DNA of 64,000 bases from Frigoribacterium endophyticum (GCF_011759585.1 NZ_JAAOYV010000002.1:1361510-1425509), one strand, 5' to 3'; numbered from the stretch's first letter, positions 22,591-31,383 are shown. The notes: generated from the sequence alone by a model not told the origin. A program made the numbers and translations.

Positions 22591-23708
22591 GCGGGGGCAG
22601 CACGGGCCGCACGGGCGTCGTCGGCGTCGGCGTCATCGGCGCCGGCAACATCAGCTCCCAGTACCTCGAGAACCTCACGAAGTTCCGCGACGTCGAGGTG
22701 CGCATGGTCGCCGACCTCGACCTCGCGCGGGCCGAGTCGCAGGCGACGACGTACGGGGTCGCCGCCCACGGCACCGTCGACGAGCTGCTGTCGCGCGACG
22801 ACATCGAGATCGTCGTCAACCTGACGATCCCGGCCGTGCACACCGAGGTCGGCCGCCAGATCGTCGCCGCGGGCAAGAACGTCTGGAGCGAGAAGCCCCT
22901 CGCCCTCGACGCCGAGTCGGGCGCCGAGCTGCTCTCGGCCGCGCGCGAGGCGGGCCTGCGCGTCGCGTGCGCCCCCGACACCGTGCTCGGCGGCGGCATC
23001 CAGTCGGCCCTCCGCGCCATCGGCCGCGGCGACATCGGCGAGCCGCTCACGGCGACGACGATGTTCCACGTGCCCGGCCCCGACGCGTGGCACCCGGACC
23101 CGGACTTCCTGTTCGCGGTCGGAGCCGGCCCGCTCTTCGACATGGGCCCGTACTACGTGACGACCCTCGTGCACGCCTTCGGCTCGGCCTCGCGGGTGTC
23201 GGCCGTCTCGTCGAAGTCGTTCGAGCGCCGCACGATCGGCAGCGGCCCCCGCGCCGGCGAGACCTTCCCCGTCGAGGTGCCGACGCACCACGCGGCGCTG
23301 ATCAGCTTCGAGGGCGGGCAGTCGGCGCAGTCGACGTTCAGCTTCCAGAACGCGCTGCCCCGCATGGGCTTCGTCGAGATCAGCGGCACCGAGGGCACCA
23401 TCGTGCTGCCCGACCCCAACATGTTCGACGGCGACTCCACCCTCTGGCGGTTCGGCCAGGAGGAGCCCGAGACGCTCACCGCCTCCGGCTCGTTCTGGGG
23501 CCGCGGCTCCGGCGTCGTCGACCTCGCGCGGGCGATCCGCGGCGGCGACGACGAGAAGGCCAGCGGCGCGGTCGCGGCGCACGTCCTCGACGTGCTGCTC
23601 GCGGTCTCGACCGCGGCGGAGCAGGGCTCGCCCGTCGACGTCACGTCGTCGGTGCCGAAGCCGACGCCCCTGCCCGAGGGCTGGGACCCGGCCGCGGCGA
23701 CGCTGTAG
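22587..23708 (+). CDS. Gfo/Idh/MocA-family NAD(P)-dependent dehydrogenase
   Basis: 373 aa. The Rossmann N-terminus VGVIGAGNISSQYLENL has the GxGxxS-type dinucleotide loop and VEVRMVADLD the following acidic position. WSEKPLALDAESG (about 95-107) is the family EKP motif with the catalytic Lys. The alpha/beta C-terminal domain contains GPLFDMGPYYVTTLVHAFG (D-x-G-x-Y/H-like substrate loop). It oxidises or reduces a sugar or inositol. It starts with GTG overlapping the isomerase stop by 4 nt and ends before a family B palindrome, so the two genes form the whole operon. No transporter is adjacent. Confidence 0.92.
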   Translation: MSGGSTGRTGVVGVGVIGAGNISSQYLENLTKFRDVEVRMVADLDLARAESQATTYGVAAHGTVDELLSRDDIEIVVNLTIPAVHTEVGRQIVAAGKNVWSEKPLALDAESGAELLSAAREAGLRVACAPDTVLGGGIQSALRAIGRGDIGEPLTATTMFHVPGPDAWHPDPDFLFAVGAGPLFDMGPYYVTTLVHAFGSASRVSAVSSKSFERRTIGSGPRAGETFPVEVPTHHAALISFEGGQSAQSTFSFQNALPRMGFVEISGTEGTIVLPDPNMFDGDSTLWRFGQEEPETLTASGSFWGRGSGVVDLARAIRGGDDEKASGAVAAHVLDVLLAVSTAAEQGSPVDVTSSVPKPTPLPEGWDPAAATL

Positions 23709-23821
23709 GTCGCGGGCGGAGGGCGGCCGAGGCCGTCCCGCAGCCGAGGAGGCGCGGTGTCGGGACGACCGGCACCGCGCCTCCTCGGCGTCCTCCCGTC
23801 GTGTGGTCGTCGGCCCTCCGG

Positions 23822-23880
23822 TCGAGTGGTCGCGAACTGTCGTCGGCGGGCCCCCGGAGCAGCAGTTCGTGACCACTCGG
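23822..23880. repeat. palindrome family B, copy 4
   Basis: TCGAGTGGTCGCGAACTG with the complementary CAGTTCGTGACCACTCGG, in the gap after the dehydrogenase operon. A family D inverted pair (GGAGGCGCGGTG / CACCGCGCCTCC) lies just before it at about 23748-23784. Confidence 0.85.
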
Positions 23881-23910
23881 CGGGCTCCGGACGACGTCGG
23901 AGGCGCGGCG

Positions 23911-23916
23911 TACCCT
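23911..23916 (+). promoter_or_regulatory. -10 element TACCCT, leaderless start
   Basis: TACCCT with a 7-nt gap to the ATG at 23924 and no Shine-Dalgarno. Confidence 0.55.
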
Positions 23917-23923
23917 CGTCGGC

Positions 23924-24547
23924 ATGGCCAGCGAGAGATCGGACCCGCGCATCAACGCTGCGCGGTACCGCGTCGAGGGGGAGGCCCCGGCGGAGGACGC
24001 CCCCCGCGACACCCGCACCGCCGCCGAGATGCGCGCCTGGGCCCGCACCGCGATCGACGTCGCGGTCGCGCGCGGCGACTTCGACGACCTGCCCCTGGCG
24101 GGCAAGCCGCTGCCCGGCCTCGCGGGCGACACGGTCGACCCCGACTGGTGGATCCGCGGCCTGATCGAGCGCGAGGGCCTCACCGGGCTGGCGCCCCCTG
24201 CCCTGTCGCTCCGCACCGAGCACGCCGAGTTCGACGACACCCTCGACCGGCTCGGCAGCGAGGCCGCCGTGCGCGCCCACGTCGACGACTACAACGCCCG
24301 CATCGTCGAGGCCCGCCGCCAGCTGACCGGCGGCCCGCCCGTCGTGACGCCCACGCGCGACGTCGACGACGAGGTGCTGCGCTGGCACGAGCGTCGTCGT
24401 GCCCGTCGTGACGCCGCCGCCGCCGAGGCCGCCGCGGCCCCGCCGCCGCCGAGCTGGCGGGAGCGCCGGGCCCTCCGTCGTGAGCTGCGACGCCGCCGTG
24501 AGGAGTCGCGGGTCGAGCCCCCGGAGCCGCCCGCCCCGAGCGGGTGA
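23924..24547 (+). CDS. DUF1992 (DnaJ subfamily C28-like) protein
   Basis: 207 aa. Residues 35-90 hold the DUF1992 core: AIDVAVARGDFDDLPLAGKPLPGLAGDT, followed by DPDWWIRGLIEREGL, the conserved G-x-F-x-x-L-x-G-x-G/K-P-L pattern of this family. The C-terminus is a long Arg/Ala/Glu-rich helix (RWHERRRARRDAAAAEAAAA, then RRALRRELRRRRE), probably a coiled coil or nucleic-acid contact. The domain is named after DNAJC28 but has no J domain; its function is unknown. It is monocistronic with a probable leaderless start. Confidence 0.85.
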   Translation: MASERSDPRINAARYRVEGEAPAEDAPRDTRTAAEMRAWARTAIDVAVARGDFDDLPLAGKPLPGLAGDTVDPDWWIRGLIEREGLTGLAPPALSLRTEHAEFDDTLDRLGSEAAVRAHVDDYNARIVEARRQLTGGPPVVTPTRDVDDEVLRWHERRRARRDAAAAEAAAAPPPPSWRERRALRRELRRRREESRVEPPEPPAPSG

Positions 24548-24673
24548 GGGGGGTGAGGGGCCGACGGCTCACCCGCGTGAGCGGGGAGCCCGGTGTGCCC
24601 TCAGGACTCGTACCGGGGGCGCTCCGGCGATAGGGTCGAGTGTTCCCGACGAGTGACCGAGAGGACCGACCGC

Positions 24674-25780
24674 GTGACGAGCACCGCCTCCGCCGACCTG
24701 TCGGGCCCCGAGAACTCGGATCGCGACGCGTCGACCACCGGAGGCGGAGACGCCCCGCTGCTGCGGCCCCGAGGCCGCCGCCGGGCCCAGGCCGCCGTGC
24801 TGCCGACCACCTGCCGGGCCTCGTTCGTCCAGTCGGACGCCCTCGTCGCCGCCTCCGAGGCGGCCACCGGCCCGCTGCTCCGCGGTCGCCGCTCGGCCGC
24901 CCGTGCCGACGCCGTCGCCGCCGAGGCGGCGGAGCTCGCCGGCGAGCCGGTCGCGGCCCCGACCGCGGGCGTGAGCCGCAAGGTCGTGTCGGCCAGGGCA
25001 GCGTCGGCGAGCCGCGCCGCGGACTCGACCCGCGCCTCCGGCCGGCGTGCTGCGGTGCCGAGCGCCGCTGCTGCACCTACGTCCCCCGCCCCTGCCCCCG
25101 CGGCTCGTCGTCTCGGTGCCGTCGTGAAGAAGGTCTCGGTGGTCGCCGCGTTGGTCGGCTTCGCCGCCAGCGGCACGCTGCCCCTGCTCGCGAGCGCCGA
25201 CCAGGGAGCCCAGGCCGTCGCGGCCGGCCCCGGGGCGTCGGCGGTGCGGGGAGCGTCGCAGAGCCTCTCCGTCGACGGCGACGTGGTCGACGCCGACATG
25301 AGCCGTGACGCGTACTCGGCGACGTCGTTGGTCGACCTGGCGACGCAGGTGAAGCTGAACTCCGCCGCCGCGAGCACCTCGGTGTGGGACGGCCGCACGA
25401 CCGAGAGCTACCTCGCCGACCCGCTCTACCCGACGCTCGACCGCGACCAGGTGCTGGCCGTGGCGATGCAGTACATCGGCACCCCGTACGTGCACGGCGG
25501 CGAGGACCCGACGAAGTTCGACTGCTCGGGCCTCATCACGTTCGTCTACTCGCAGTTCGGCATCTCGCTGACGCACTACGTGCCCACGCAGGACGCGGAG
25601 GGCACTCGCGTCTCGGCCGAGGACGCCGTGCCCGGCGACCTCGTGGTGTTCGACAACCTCGCGCACGACGGGATCTACGCGGGCAACGGGATGATCCTCG
25701 ACGCGCCCAAGCCCGGCGGCTTCGTCGCGGTGCGCCCCATCTGGGACCAGCCGCACCACTTCGTGCGCATCGGCGCCTAG
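24674..25780 (+). CDS. NlpC/P60 peptidoglycan endopeptidase
   Basis: 368 aa. An unusual 150-residue Ala/Arg/Ser-rich N-terminal region precedes a membrane or signal segment (VVAALVGFAASGTLPLLASA, about 157-176), so secretion depends on an internal or uncleaved signal. The catalytic domain (about 255-368) opens AVAMQYIGTPYVHGGEDPTKFDCSGLITFVY with nucleophile Cys284, then AVPGDLVVFDNLAHDGIYAGNGMILDAP with the catalytic His in HDGIY. It cleaves peptide stems in the cell wall during growth or division. The GTG at 24674 is chosen for GAGAGGA upstream; a GTG at 24653 is possible. It is a single gene facing a strong palindrome region. Confidence 0.9.
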   Translation: MTSTASADLSGPENSDRDASTTGGGDAPLLRPRGRRRAQAAVLPTTCRASFVQSDALVAASEAATGPLLRGRRSAARADAVAAEAAELAGEPVAAPTAGVSRKVVSARAASASRAADSTRASGRRAAVPSAAAAPTSPAPAPAARRLGAVVKKVSVVAALVGFAASGTLPLLASADQGAQAVAAGPGASAVRGASQSLSVDGDVVDADMSRDAYSATSLVDLATQVKLNSAAASTSVWDGRTTESYLADPLYPTLDRDQVLAVAMQYIGTPYVHGGEDPTKFDCSGLITFVYSQFGISLTHYVPTQDAEGTRVSAEDAVPGDLVVFDNLAHDGIYAGNGMILDAPKPGGFVAVRPIWDQPHHFVRIGA

Positions 25781-25966
25781 GGCCCGTCCCGCGCGGCCGC
25801 GCGCGCTGCTGTGCAGGCCCGTCGCCGGTCGTCGGTCGCTCGCGCCGTGAGCGGGTCCGGCGCTGATCGCCCGCGCCGGACCGTGAGTCTGCCGGCGGTC
25901 GGCCTCGCCGATGCGGTCTGGGCCGCCGGGCGCTCGCGGTCCGGGCGTGACGCCCCAGATTCGTCG

Positions 25967-25984
25967 ATCCACTCCGGAGTGGAG
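25967..25984. repeat. palindrome family C, single core
   Basis: ATCCACTCCGGAGTGGAG in the 520-nt gap 25781-26300 between the convergent NlpC/P60 and sulP genes. The remainder of this gap holds the large hairpin at 26029-26100 and a paired family C element at 26137-26230, with no coding sequence. Confidence 0.75.
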
Positions 25985-26028
25985 GAGCTCAGCCGTGGAC
26001 GCGCGTCCTCCCGAGCGCTGTCGCGGTC

Positions 26029-26100
26029 GGTTCGGCGGGTCCGTGTCCTCCTGGGCGGGCCGGCGCTGACCCTCCCAGGAGGACGAGGACCCGCCGAACC
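26029..26100. repeat. very long near-perfect hairpin (27-bp arms)
   Basis: Arms 26029-26055 and 26074-26100 match at 25 of 27 positions (left arm starts GGTTCGGCGGGTCC and ends GTCCTCCTGGG) with an 18-nt loop. It lies midway between convergent genes, and a bidirectional terminator or an RNA structure is likely. Confidence 0.8.
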
Positions 26101-26136
26101 TCGCCGTGGCACCGTGCCGGCAGGCCACCGGTCCCG

Positions 26137-26230
26137 CTCCTCCACTCCGGAGTGGAGCAGCGGGGTGGGTGTGGGGGGAGGCGGGCTTGCTCCTCCACTC
26201 TGGAGTGGATCAGCGATTCCAGGGACCACT
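26137..26230. repeat. paired-palindrome element family C, copy 3
   Basis: Cores at about 26140-26157 and 26193-26210, 53 nt apart. The right flank GATCAGCGATTCCAG is identical to copy 1. Confidence 0.8.
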
Positions 26231-26300
26231 TCTCCGAGATCTCGCCGGGCAGGCCCGCGCTGAGGAGCGCCAGACCGACCTGCCCCCGCCCCCCCTCGAC

Positions 26301-27812
26301 CTACTCCCCGAACTGCCCCGTCAACCTCGAGCGGAAGGCGTGGCTGCGGTCGTCGAGCCCGACGAACTCCACCGCCACGTCGTGGGCGGCGAACTTCGTC
26401 TCGACCGAGTCGAGGGCGGCGACGCTCGAGGCGTCCCACACCTGGGCCCGGCTCAGGTCGACGACGACCGAGGCCGGGTCGTCGCGGTACGCGAAGTGCT
26501 CGACCAGGTCGTTGCTGCTGCCGAAGAACAGCGGCCCGACCACGTCGTAGCGCACCGCGCCGCTCTGCGCGTCGACGGTCCGCTCGACCCGGATCACGTG
26601 CGCGATCCGCCGCGCGAAGAGCACCATCGCCAGCAGCACGCCGACCGCGACGCCGATCGCGAGGTTGCCGGTCGCGACGACCACGACGACCGTCACCACC
26701 ATCACGAGCGTCTCGGGCAGCGGCATCCGCCGCAGCGTCGACGGCTTCACGCTGTGCCAGTCGACCGTCGAGATCGCCACGATCATCATCACCGCGGCCA
26801 GCGCGACCATCGGGATCCGCGCCATCACCGAGCTCAGCCCGGTCACCAGCAGCAGCAGGAAGAGCCCGGCCACCACGGTCGACACCCTCGTGCGGGCGCG
26901 TCCGATCTTCACGTTCACGACGGTCTGCCCGATCATCGCGCAGCCCGCGATGCCGCCGTAGAAGCCGGCGGCGATGTTCGCGACGCCGAGCGCCCACGAC
27001 TCCTTGCCCTTGTGCGACGGCGTCTCGGTGATGTCGTCGACCAGCTTGGCCGTCAGCAGCGTCTCCATCAGGCCCACGAACGCCACGCTGAGCGCCGTCG
27101 GCAGGATGATCACGAGCGTGTCGAGCGACACCGGCACGAGCCACGGCGTCAGCCCGGGCAGCCCGCCGCCCATGGGGCCCTCGTCGCCGACCGTGTGCAC
27201 GTCGTTCAGCCCGGCGAACACCACGATCGCCGTCACGACCACGATCGCGATCAGCGGTGCGGGCACGGCCTTCGTCAGCCGCGGCAGCAGCACGACGATC
27301 GCGATCGTCAGCGCGAACAGCGGGTAGACCACCCACGGCACGTCGACCACGTGGGGCACCTGTGCGACGAAGATCAGGATGCCGAGCGCGTTGACGAACC
27401 CGATCATCACCGACCGCGGGATGAACCGCATCAGCCGCGCCAGCCCCGCCGTGCCGAACGCGACCTGGATCACCCCGGCCAGCAGCACCGCCGGCAGCAC
27501 GTACTCCACGCCGTGCTGCTGCACGAGCGGCGCCACGACCAGCGCCACCGAGCCGGCCGCCGCCGTCACCATCGCCGGGCGGCCGCCGAGCAGCGACATG
27601 ACGATCGCGAGCACGACCGACGAGACCAGGCTGACCATCGGGTCGACGCCCGCGATGACCGAGAACGAGATCACCTCGGGCACGAGGGCGAGCGTGGTGA
27701 CGATGCCGGCCAGCGCCTCCCTCGTGAGCAGCCGCGGCGAGCGGAGCACGCCGAGCACGGTGTCGTCGACGTGCACGGGCACGACGGAGGAGGGGGAGGC
27801 GGGAGACGTCAC
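26301..27812 (-). CDS. SulP-family anion (sulfate-type) transporter with STAS domain
   Basis: 503 aa from the GTG at 27812 (CAGGAG just upstream); an in-frame GTG at 27851 is less likely. About 10-14 membrane spans at residues 15-400. ALVPEVISFSVIAGVDPMVSL is the SulP N-terminal signature and GGRPAMVTAAAGSVALV the second conserved membrane segment. The C-terminal STAS domain (about 405-503) has GPLFFGSSNDLVEHF and VVVDLSRAQVWDASSVAALDSVETKF. It probably takes up sulfate, bicarbonate or another anion. It is divergent from a MerR gene, with a shared 20-bp palindrome between them, so MerR control is likely. Confidence 0.92.
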   Translation of the reverse strand: MTSPASPSSVVPVHVDDTVLGVLRSPRLLTREALAGIVTTLALVPEVISFSVIAGVDPMVSLVSSVVLAIVMSLLGGRPAMVTAAAGSVALVVAPLVQQHGVEYVLPAVLLAGVIQVAFGTAGLARLMRFIPRSVMIGFVNALGILIFVAQVPHVVDVPWVVYPLFALTIAIVVLLPRLTKAVPAPLIAIVVVTAIVVFAGLNDVHTVGDEGPMGGGLPGLTPWLVPVSLDTLVIILPTALSVAFVGLMETLLTAKLVDDITETPSHKGKESWALGVANIAAGFYGGIAGCAMIGQTVVNVKIGRARTRVSTVVAGLFLLLLVTGLSSVMARIPMVALAAVMMIVAISTVDWHSVKPSTLRRMPLPETLVMVVTVVVVVATGNLAIGVAVGVLLAMVLFARRIAHVIRVERTVDAQSGAVRYDVVGPLFFGSSNDLVEHFAYRDDPASVVVDLSRAQVWDASSVAALDSVETKFAAHDVAVEFVGLDDRSHAFRSRLTGQFGE

Positions 27813-27875
27813 GGGGCTCCTGAGGAGAGTCTGGAAGAGTGGGGGGCGCACGGCGACCCTGCCGTACGATCAACC

Positions 27876-27895
27876 CTACCCTCACGTGAGGGTAG
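27876..27895. promoter_or_regulatory. MerR-type operator CTACCCTCACGTGAGGGTAG
   Basis: Perfect 20-bp palindrome between the divergent sulP and merR genes, centred at 27885/27886. Matching -10-like hexamers flank it on both sides (TAGGGT toward sulP, TAGAGA toward merR), as expected where a MerR regulator binds within promoter spacers. Confidence 0.75.
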
Positions 27896-27908
27896 AGATG
27901 GGCCACGC

Positions 27909-28325
27909 ATGAGCGACGTCGACCAGCCGATGATGCAGATCGGCGAGCTGGCAGAGCGCGCCGAGATGTCGCTGCGCACCATCCGCCACTACGACGAGGT
28001 CGGCCTGCTCGCCCCTACGGGCCGCACCGAGGGCGGCTTCCGGCTCTACACCGAGGCCGACTTCCAGCGCCTCATGGTGATCCGTCGCATGAAGCCGCTG
28101 GGCTTCTCCCTCGACGAGATGGCCGAGCTGCTGCGCGTCGTCGCCGACCTCGAGTCCGCGACCGCGGCAGGCCCCGAGGGAGGCGCGGAGGGCTCCCCGG
28201 AGCACGTCGCCGCCGTCCGCGCCCGCCTCGACTCCTTCATCGAGCAGACCGTCGAGCGACGAGCCCGCCTCGAGCGCCAGCTCGGCATGGCCGACGAGTT
28301 CCTGGAGCTGCTGCGCAGCCGCTGA
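27909..28325 (+). CDS. MerR-family transcriptional regulator
   Basis: 138 aa. Winged HTH at residues 8-78: MQIGELAERAEMSLRTIRHYDEVGLLAPTGRTEGGFRLYTEADFQRLMVIRRMKPLGFSLDEMAELL. A dimerisation coiled coil follows (RLDSFIEQTVERRARLERQLGMADEFLELLRSR). There is no metal-binding Cys pair and no effector domain, so it is a short MerR of unknown signal. It is divergent from sulP and adjacent to the palindrome at 27876-27895, which probably serves both genes. Confidence 0.92.
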   Translation: MSDVDQPMMQIGELAERAEMSLRTIRHYDEVGLLAPTGRTEGGFRLYTEADFQRLMVIRRMKPLGFSLDEMAELLRVVADLESATAAGPEGGAEGSPEHVAAVRARLDSFIEQTVERRARLERQLGMADEFLELLRSR

Positions 28326-28377
28326 CGCCGGTGCGCCGGGCCCGGCCCGTGACTCCCGACGGTCCCGGCCGGCCCTG

Positions 28378-29478
28378 TTACTGCTGCGAGCCCTCGTCCT
28401 CGACGCGGCGGGTGACGAGGCCCTCCGCGAACGACGGCCACCAGGTGCCCGCCGCGGGCCCGCCGTTGCAGGTGCCGTCGCTGATGCCGGGCGTCTTGAC
28501 CCAGAGCAGGGCGTCGAGCCCCCCGCTGCCCCCGGCGACGTGCGGGTCCTGGCCGAGCGCCGCCCCGTCGGGGTTGCACCAGGTGCCCTGCCAGCCCCGG
28601 CCGTTGCGCGAGACGTCGATCACGAAGTGGCTGTCGCCGGTGAGGGCGGAGAGGCGCTCGGCGTAGGCGCGCTCCTCGTCGACCCGGTAGAAGCCCGACA
28701 CGTTCGTGAAGAACCCGCGGGCGTCCTCGACCCCGGCGGCGAGCAGGCGCTCCGACATCGTCTGCGCGTCGACCCAGTTCGAGTTGCCCCCGTCGAGGTA
28801 GGCGGGCACGCCCGCCGCCGCGAAGTCCTCGACGGCCTGGCGCAGCAGCGGCAGCCTCTCCTCGACGAGGTCGGGGCAGCGGCTGAGGATGCCGAGCGAG
28901 TCGGGCTCGACGATCACCACGGCGTCGTGGCCGCGGATCGTCTCGGCGATGGTGCGGTTCCACGCCGGGTACTCCTCGACCGTGAGCCCGCCCGCCGAGT
29001 AGTTGCCGCAGTCGCGGTCGGGGATGGCGTACGTGACGAAGACCGCCGTCGCGCCCTGCGCGTCGGCCGCGTCGAGGAAGTCGGTGACCACCTTGACCAG
29101 CTGCTCGTCGTCGTAGCCGTCGCCGATCCACATCGCCACGGGCTGCGCCGCGATCACGCCCGCCGCGTCGGCCTGGCCCGGCTGGCCCGCCGCGTCGAGC
29201 TCGGCCTGCGCCCGCGACGCGAGCGAGCCCGGCTCGACGGCGAGCCCGCCGGGGAAGACGAGGTCGGTCGGGGCGGTGCGCATCGTCTCGCGCGTCACGC
29301 GGTCGGGCGCGGCGGTCGGCGTGGCCGAGGCGGTGTCGCGGTCGCCGTCGCCGTCGCGCTCGCCGCGGTCGGCGGACGACGTGCAGCCGACGAGGGCGAG
29401 CAGCGCGGCGGCGACGACCGCGCCGAGGGCGGCCCGGGCGGCGCGGGGGCCGAGGGCGGCGCGGGGGGTGGTCGACAT
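28378..29478 (-). CDS. glycoside hydrolase family 6 lipoprotein (endo-beta-1,4-glucanase-like)
   Basis: 366 aa. Lipoprotein signal GAVVAAALLALVGCTSS (lipobox Cys near residue 32) followed by a Glu/Asp/Thr linker. The GH6 catalytic domain covers residues 80-355: QPVAMWIGDGYDDEQLVKVV, FVTYAIPDRDCGNYSAGG with the candidate catalytic acid region, VVIVEPDSLG with the conserved Asp, YLDGGNSNWVDAQTM, DVSRNGRGWQGTWCNPDGAALG and LLWVKTPGISDGTCNGGP. It hydrolyses beta-1,4-glucan and is tethered outside the membrane. There is no carbohydrate-binding module. It is a single gene. The ATG at 29478 gives the only good lipoprotein signal, though its Shine-Dalgarno is weak. Confidence 0.9.
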   Translation of the reverse strand: MSTTPRAALGPRAARAALGAVVAAALLALVGCTSSADRGERDGDGDRDTASATPTAAPDRVTRETMRTAPTDLVFPGGLAVEPGSLASRAQAELDAAGQPGQADAAGVIAAQPVAMWIGDGYDDEQLVKVVTDFLDAADAQGATAVFVTYAIPDRDCGNYSAGGLTVEEYPAWNRTIAETIRGHDAVVIVEPDSLGILSRCPDLVEERLPLLRQAVEDFAAAGVPAYLDGGNSNWVDAQTMSERLLAAGVEDARGFFTNVSGFYRVDEERAYAERLSALTGDSHFVIDVSRNGRGWQGTWCNPDGAALGQDPHVAGGSGGLDALLWVKTPGISDGTCNGGPAAGTWWPSFAEGLVTRRVEDEGSQQ

Positions 29479-29769
29479 CGGAGCCTGTTCCCGGGCACGC
29501 TCGTCGACGGCCCGACGCTGGAGACTTCCCATGAGAGCACGGCGGGGGCCTCCGGCACAGGCAGCCGAACGGGGGACCGTGGGCGTCCCCCGGGCCCGGG
29601 CCGCGCCCGCCGGCGCGGTCGGGAGGGGCCTGCCGGAGGCGCGGTGCGAGCACCCGGCACCGCTCCCGGCACCGCCGGGGCAGGGCCGCCCGTCGACCGG
29701 TGGCCTGCTCGGCCGGACGACCAGCGCGTCGGCTGGCGCCCCCGCCGCCCGCTCGGCCAGGCTGGCCGG

Positions 29770-30681
29770 ATGACGCCCCGCGACCGCCTCCTCGCCCTCG
29801 TCGTCGCGGTCTGCTGGGGCGTGAACTTCCCGATGACGGCGCTGGCGCTCGAGCACTTCCCGCCGATCTTCCTCGTCGCGCTGCGCTTCTCGCTGCTGGC
29901 CGTGCCGACGCTGTTGTTCGTGCCGCGACCGGCCATCCCGTGGCGCAGCCTGCTGCTCGTGGGCGTCGGGCTGGGGATCCTCCAGTTCGGCTTCCTCTAC
30001 CTCGGCATGGCGGCGGGCATGCCCTCCGGTCTCGCGTCGCTCGTGCTGCAGGCGTCGGCCCCGGCGACCGTCGTGATCGCCGCGTTCTGGCTGCGCGAGC
30101 GCATCACCCGGCGCCAGGCGATCGGCATCGGGGTCGCGGTGCTCGCGCTCGCCGTGATCGCGGTGCACCGGGCGCAGGTGGCCGCGCTGCTGCCCGTCGT
30201 GCTCGTGCTCTGCGGCGCGCTCGGCTGGGGTCTCGGCAACGTGGCGGTGCGGAGGGCGGCCGCCCCCGACCCGCTGCGGCTCACGCTCTGGATGTCGGTG
30301 GTGCCGCCGATCCCCATGCTCGCCCTCTCGCTCGCCGTGGAGGGGCCCGGGCGAATCGGCCGCAGCCTGGCGACCGTCGGCACCCTCGACGCCCTGCCGA
30401 GCGTCGTCGGCCTGCTGTACGTCGTGCTGGTCGCGACGGTGCTCGGCTACGGCCTCTGGACCCGCCTGCTCGCCGCGTACCCGTCGAGCACGGTCGCGCC
30501 GTTCTCGATGCTCGTGCCCGTGGTCGGGGTGCTCGCGTCGTGGGCGGCCTTCGACGAGGTGCCCGACGCGGTGGAGGTGGTCGCGGGCGTGGCCGTCGTG
30601 GGGGGCGTGCTGTACGCCAGCCGGGCTCCGCGCCGCGGCCGACCCGCGACTCCTGCCGTGCCGGAGACGCCCGCGGCCTGA
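29770..30681 (+). CDS. EamA/DMT-family transporter
   Basis: 303 aa, ten predicted spans in two five-span EamA repeats. Repeat 1 is residues 5-133, beginning LLALVVAVCWGVNFPMTALAL, with FLYLGMAAGMPSGLASLVLQASAP as the conserved EamA motif. Repeat 2 is residues 140-290, with GALGWGLGNVAVRRAA and YPSSTVAPFSMLVPVVGVLASWAAF. DMT proteins export amino acids or other metabolites; the substrate is unknown. CAGGCT lies 6 nt upstream. A tetR gene follows 48 nt later on the same strand and could regulate it, although that gene has its own promoter-like element. Confidence 0.9.
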   Translation: MTPRDRLLALVVAVCWGVNFPMTALALEHFPPIFLVALRFSLLAVPTLLFVPRPAIPWRSLLLVGVGLGILQFGFLYLGMAAGMPSGLASLVLQASAPATVVIAAFWLRERITRRQAIGIGVAVLALAVIAVHRAQVAALLPVVLVLCGALGWGLGNVAVRRAAAPDPLRLTLWMSVVPPIPMLALSLAVEGPGRIGRSLATVGTLDALPSVVGLLYVVLVATVLGYGLWTRLLAAYPSSTVAPFSMLVPVVGVLASWAAFDEVPDAVEVVAGVAVVGGVLYASRAPRRGRPATPAVPETPAA

Positions 30682-30715
30682 CCGGGGGCGGGCGTCACAC
30701 CCCGGGGCCCGCCGG

Positions 30716-30721
30716 TACTGT
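30716..30721 (+). promoter_or_regulatory. -10 element TACTGT, leaderless start
   Basis: TACTGT with an 8-nt gap to the GTG at 30730 and no Shine-Dalgarno. Confidence 0.5.
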
Positions 30722-30729
30722 GTCTCTCC

Positions 30730-31383
30730 GTGCCCCAGCAAGAGCGTGCCCGAGCGACGCGCGCGGCGATCCTCCACGCCGCCGCCGAGGTCTTCGACGA
30801 GCGGGGCTACGGCTCGACGTCGCTCGACGTCGTCGCCGACACGGCGGGCGTGACCAAGGGCGCGCTGTACTTCCACTTCCCGTCGAAGGCCGCGCTGGCC
30901 GACGCGGTCATCGCCGAGCAGCACCGCCTGGCGCGGGCCTACGCCGACCGGGTCTCGGCCGAGGCCCGCTCGTGCGCGGAGGCGATCGTGCTGTCGTGCG
31001 CGTCGCTCGCGACCCAGCTGACCCGCGAGGTGACGATCACGGCGGGCATCCGCCTCACCACCGAGGTGCCCGACCGCGCGCTCACCGTCGCGCCGCCGTA
31101 CCTCGACTGGCTCGACCAGATGGGCCGGCTCATCCGCGGAGCGGTCAACGAGGGCGCCTTCCGTGCCGACCTCGACGTCGACGCCGCGACGCACCTGCTC
31201 GTCGGGGCCTACACGGGCGTGCAGACCCTCTCCGGGGCGACGACCGGGCGGGCCGACGTGTTCGAGCGGCTCGCGCAGCTGCTCTCGGTGCTGCTGCCGT
31301 GGATGGCGGCCCCCGGGTCCGAGGGCCTGACCACGTCGCTCGTCGCGCTGGTCAGGCCCACGGACCTCCCCTCGGCCCCCTAG
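30730..31383 (+). CDS. gamma-butyrolactone-receptor-like TetR regulator
   Basis: 217 aa. The HTH region QQERARATRAAILHAAAEVFDERGYGSTSLDVVADTAGVTKGALYFHFPSKAALADAVIAEQ (residues 3-64) has the ScbR/ArpA-type wording (AAEVFDERGY, GVTKGALYFHFPSK). The C-terminal domain (RLTTEVPDRALTVAPPYLDWLDQM, AFRADLDVDAATHLLVGAYTGVQ) also matches that subgroup. ScbR/ArpA-type proteins repress genes until they bind a diffusible butyrolactone. No synthase (AfsA-like) is in the window, so it may sense another ligand. A sequence resembling a receptor-binding site lies just past its stop (31422-31441). Confidence 0.85.
   Translation: MPQQERARATRAAILHAAAEVFDERGYGSTSLDVVADTAGVTKGALYFHFPSKAALADAVIAEQHRLARAYADRVSAEARSCAEAIVLSCASLATQLTREVTITAGIRLTTEVPDRALTVAPPYLDWLDQMGRLIRGAVNEGAFRADLDVDAATHLLVGAYTGVQTLSGATTGRADVFERLAQLLSVLLPWMAAPGSEGLTTSLVALVRPTDLPSAP

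Noticed and set aside
26106-28325. A 739-codon plus-strand frame opposite sulP
   Set aside because: Composition is the mirror of sulP; only the MerR part from 27909 is coding.
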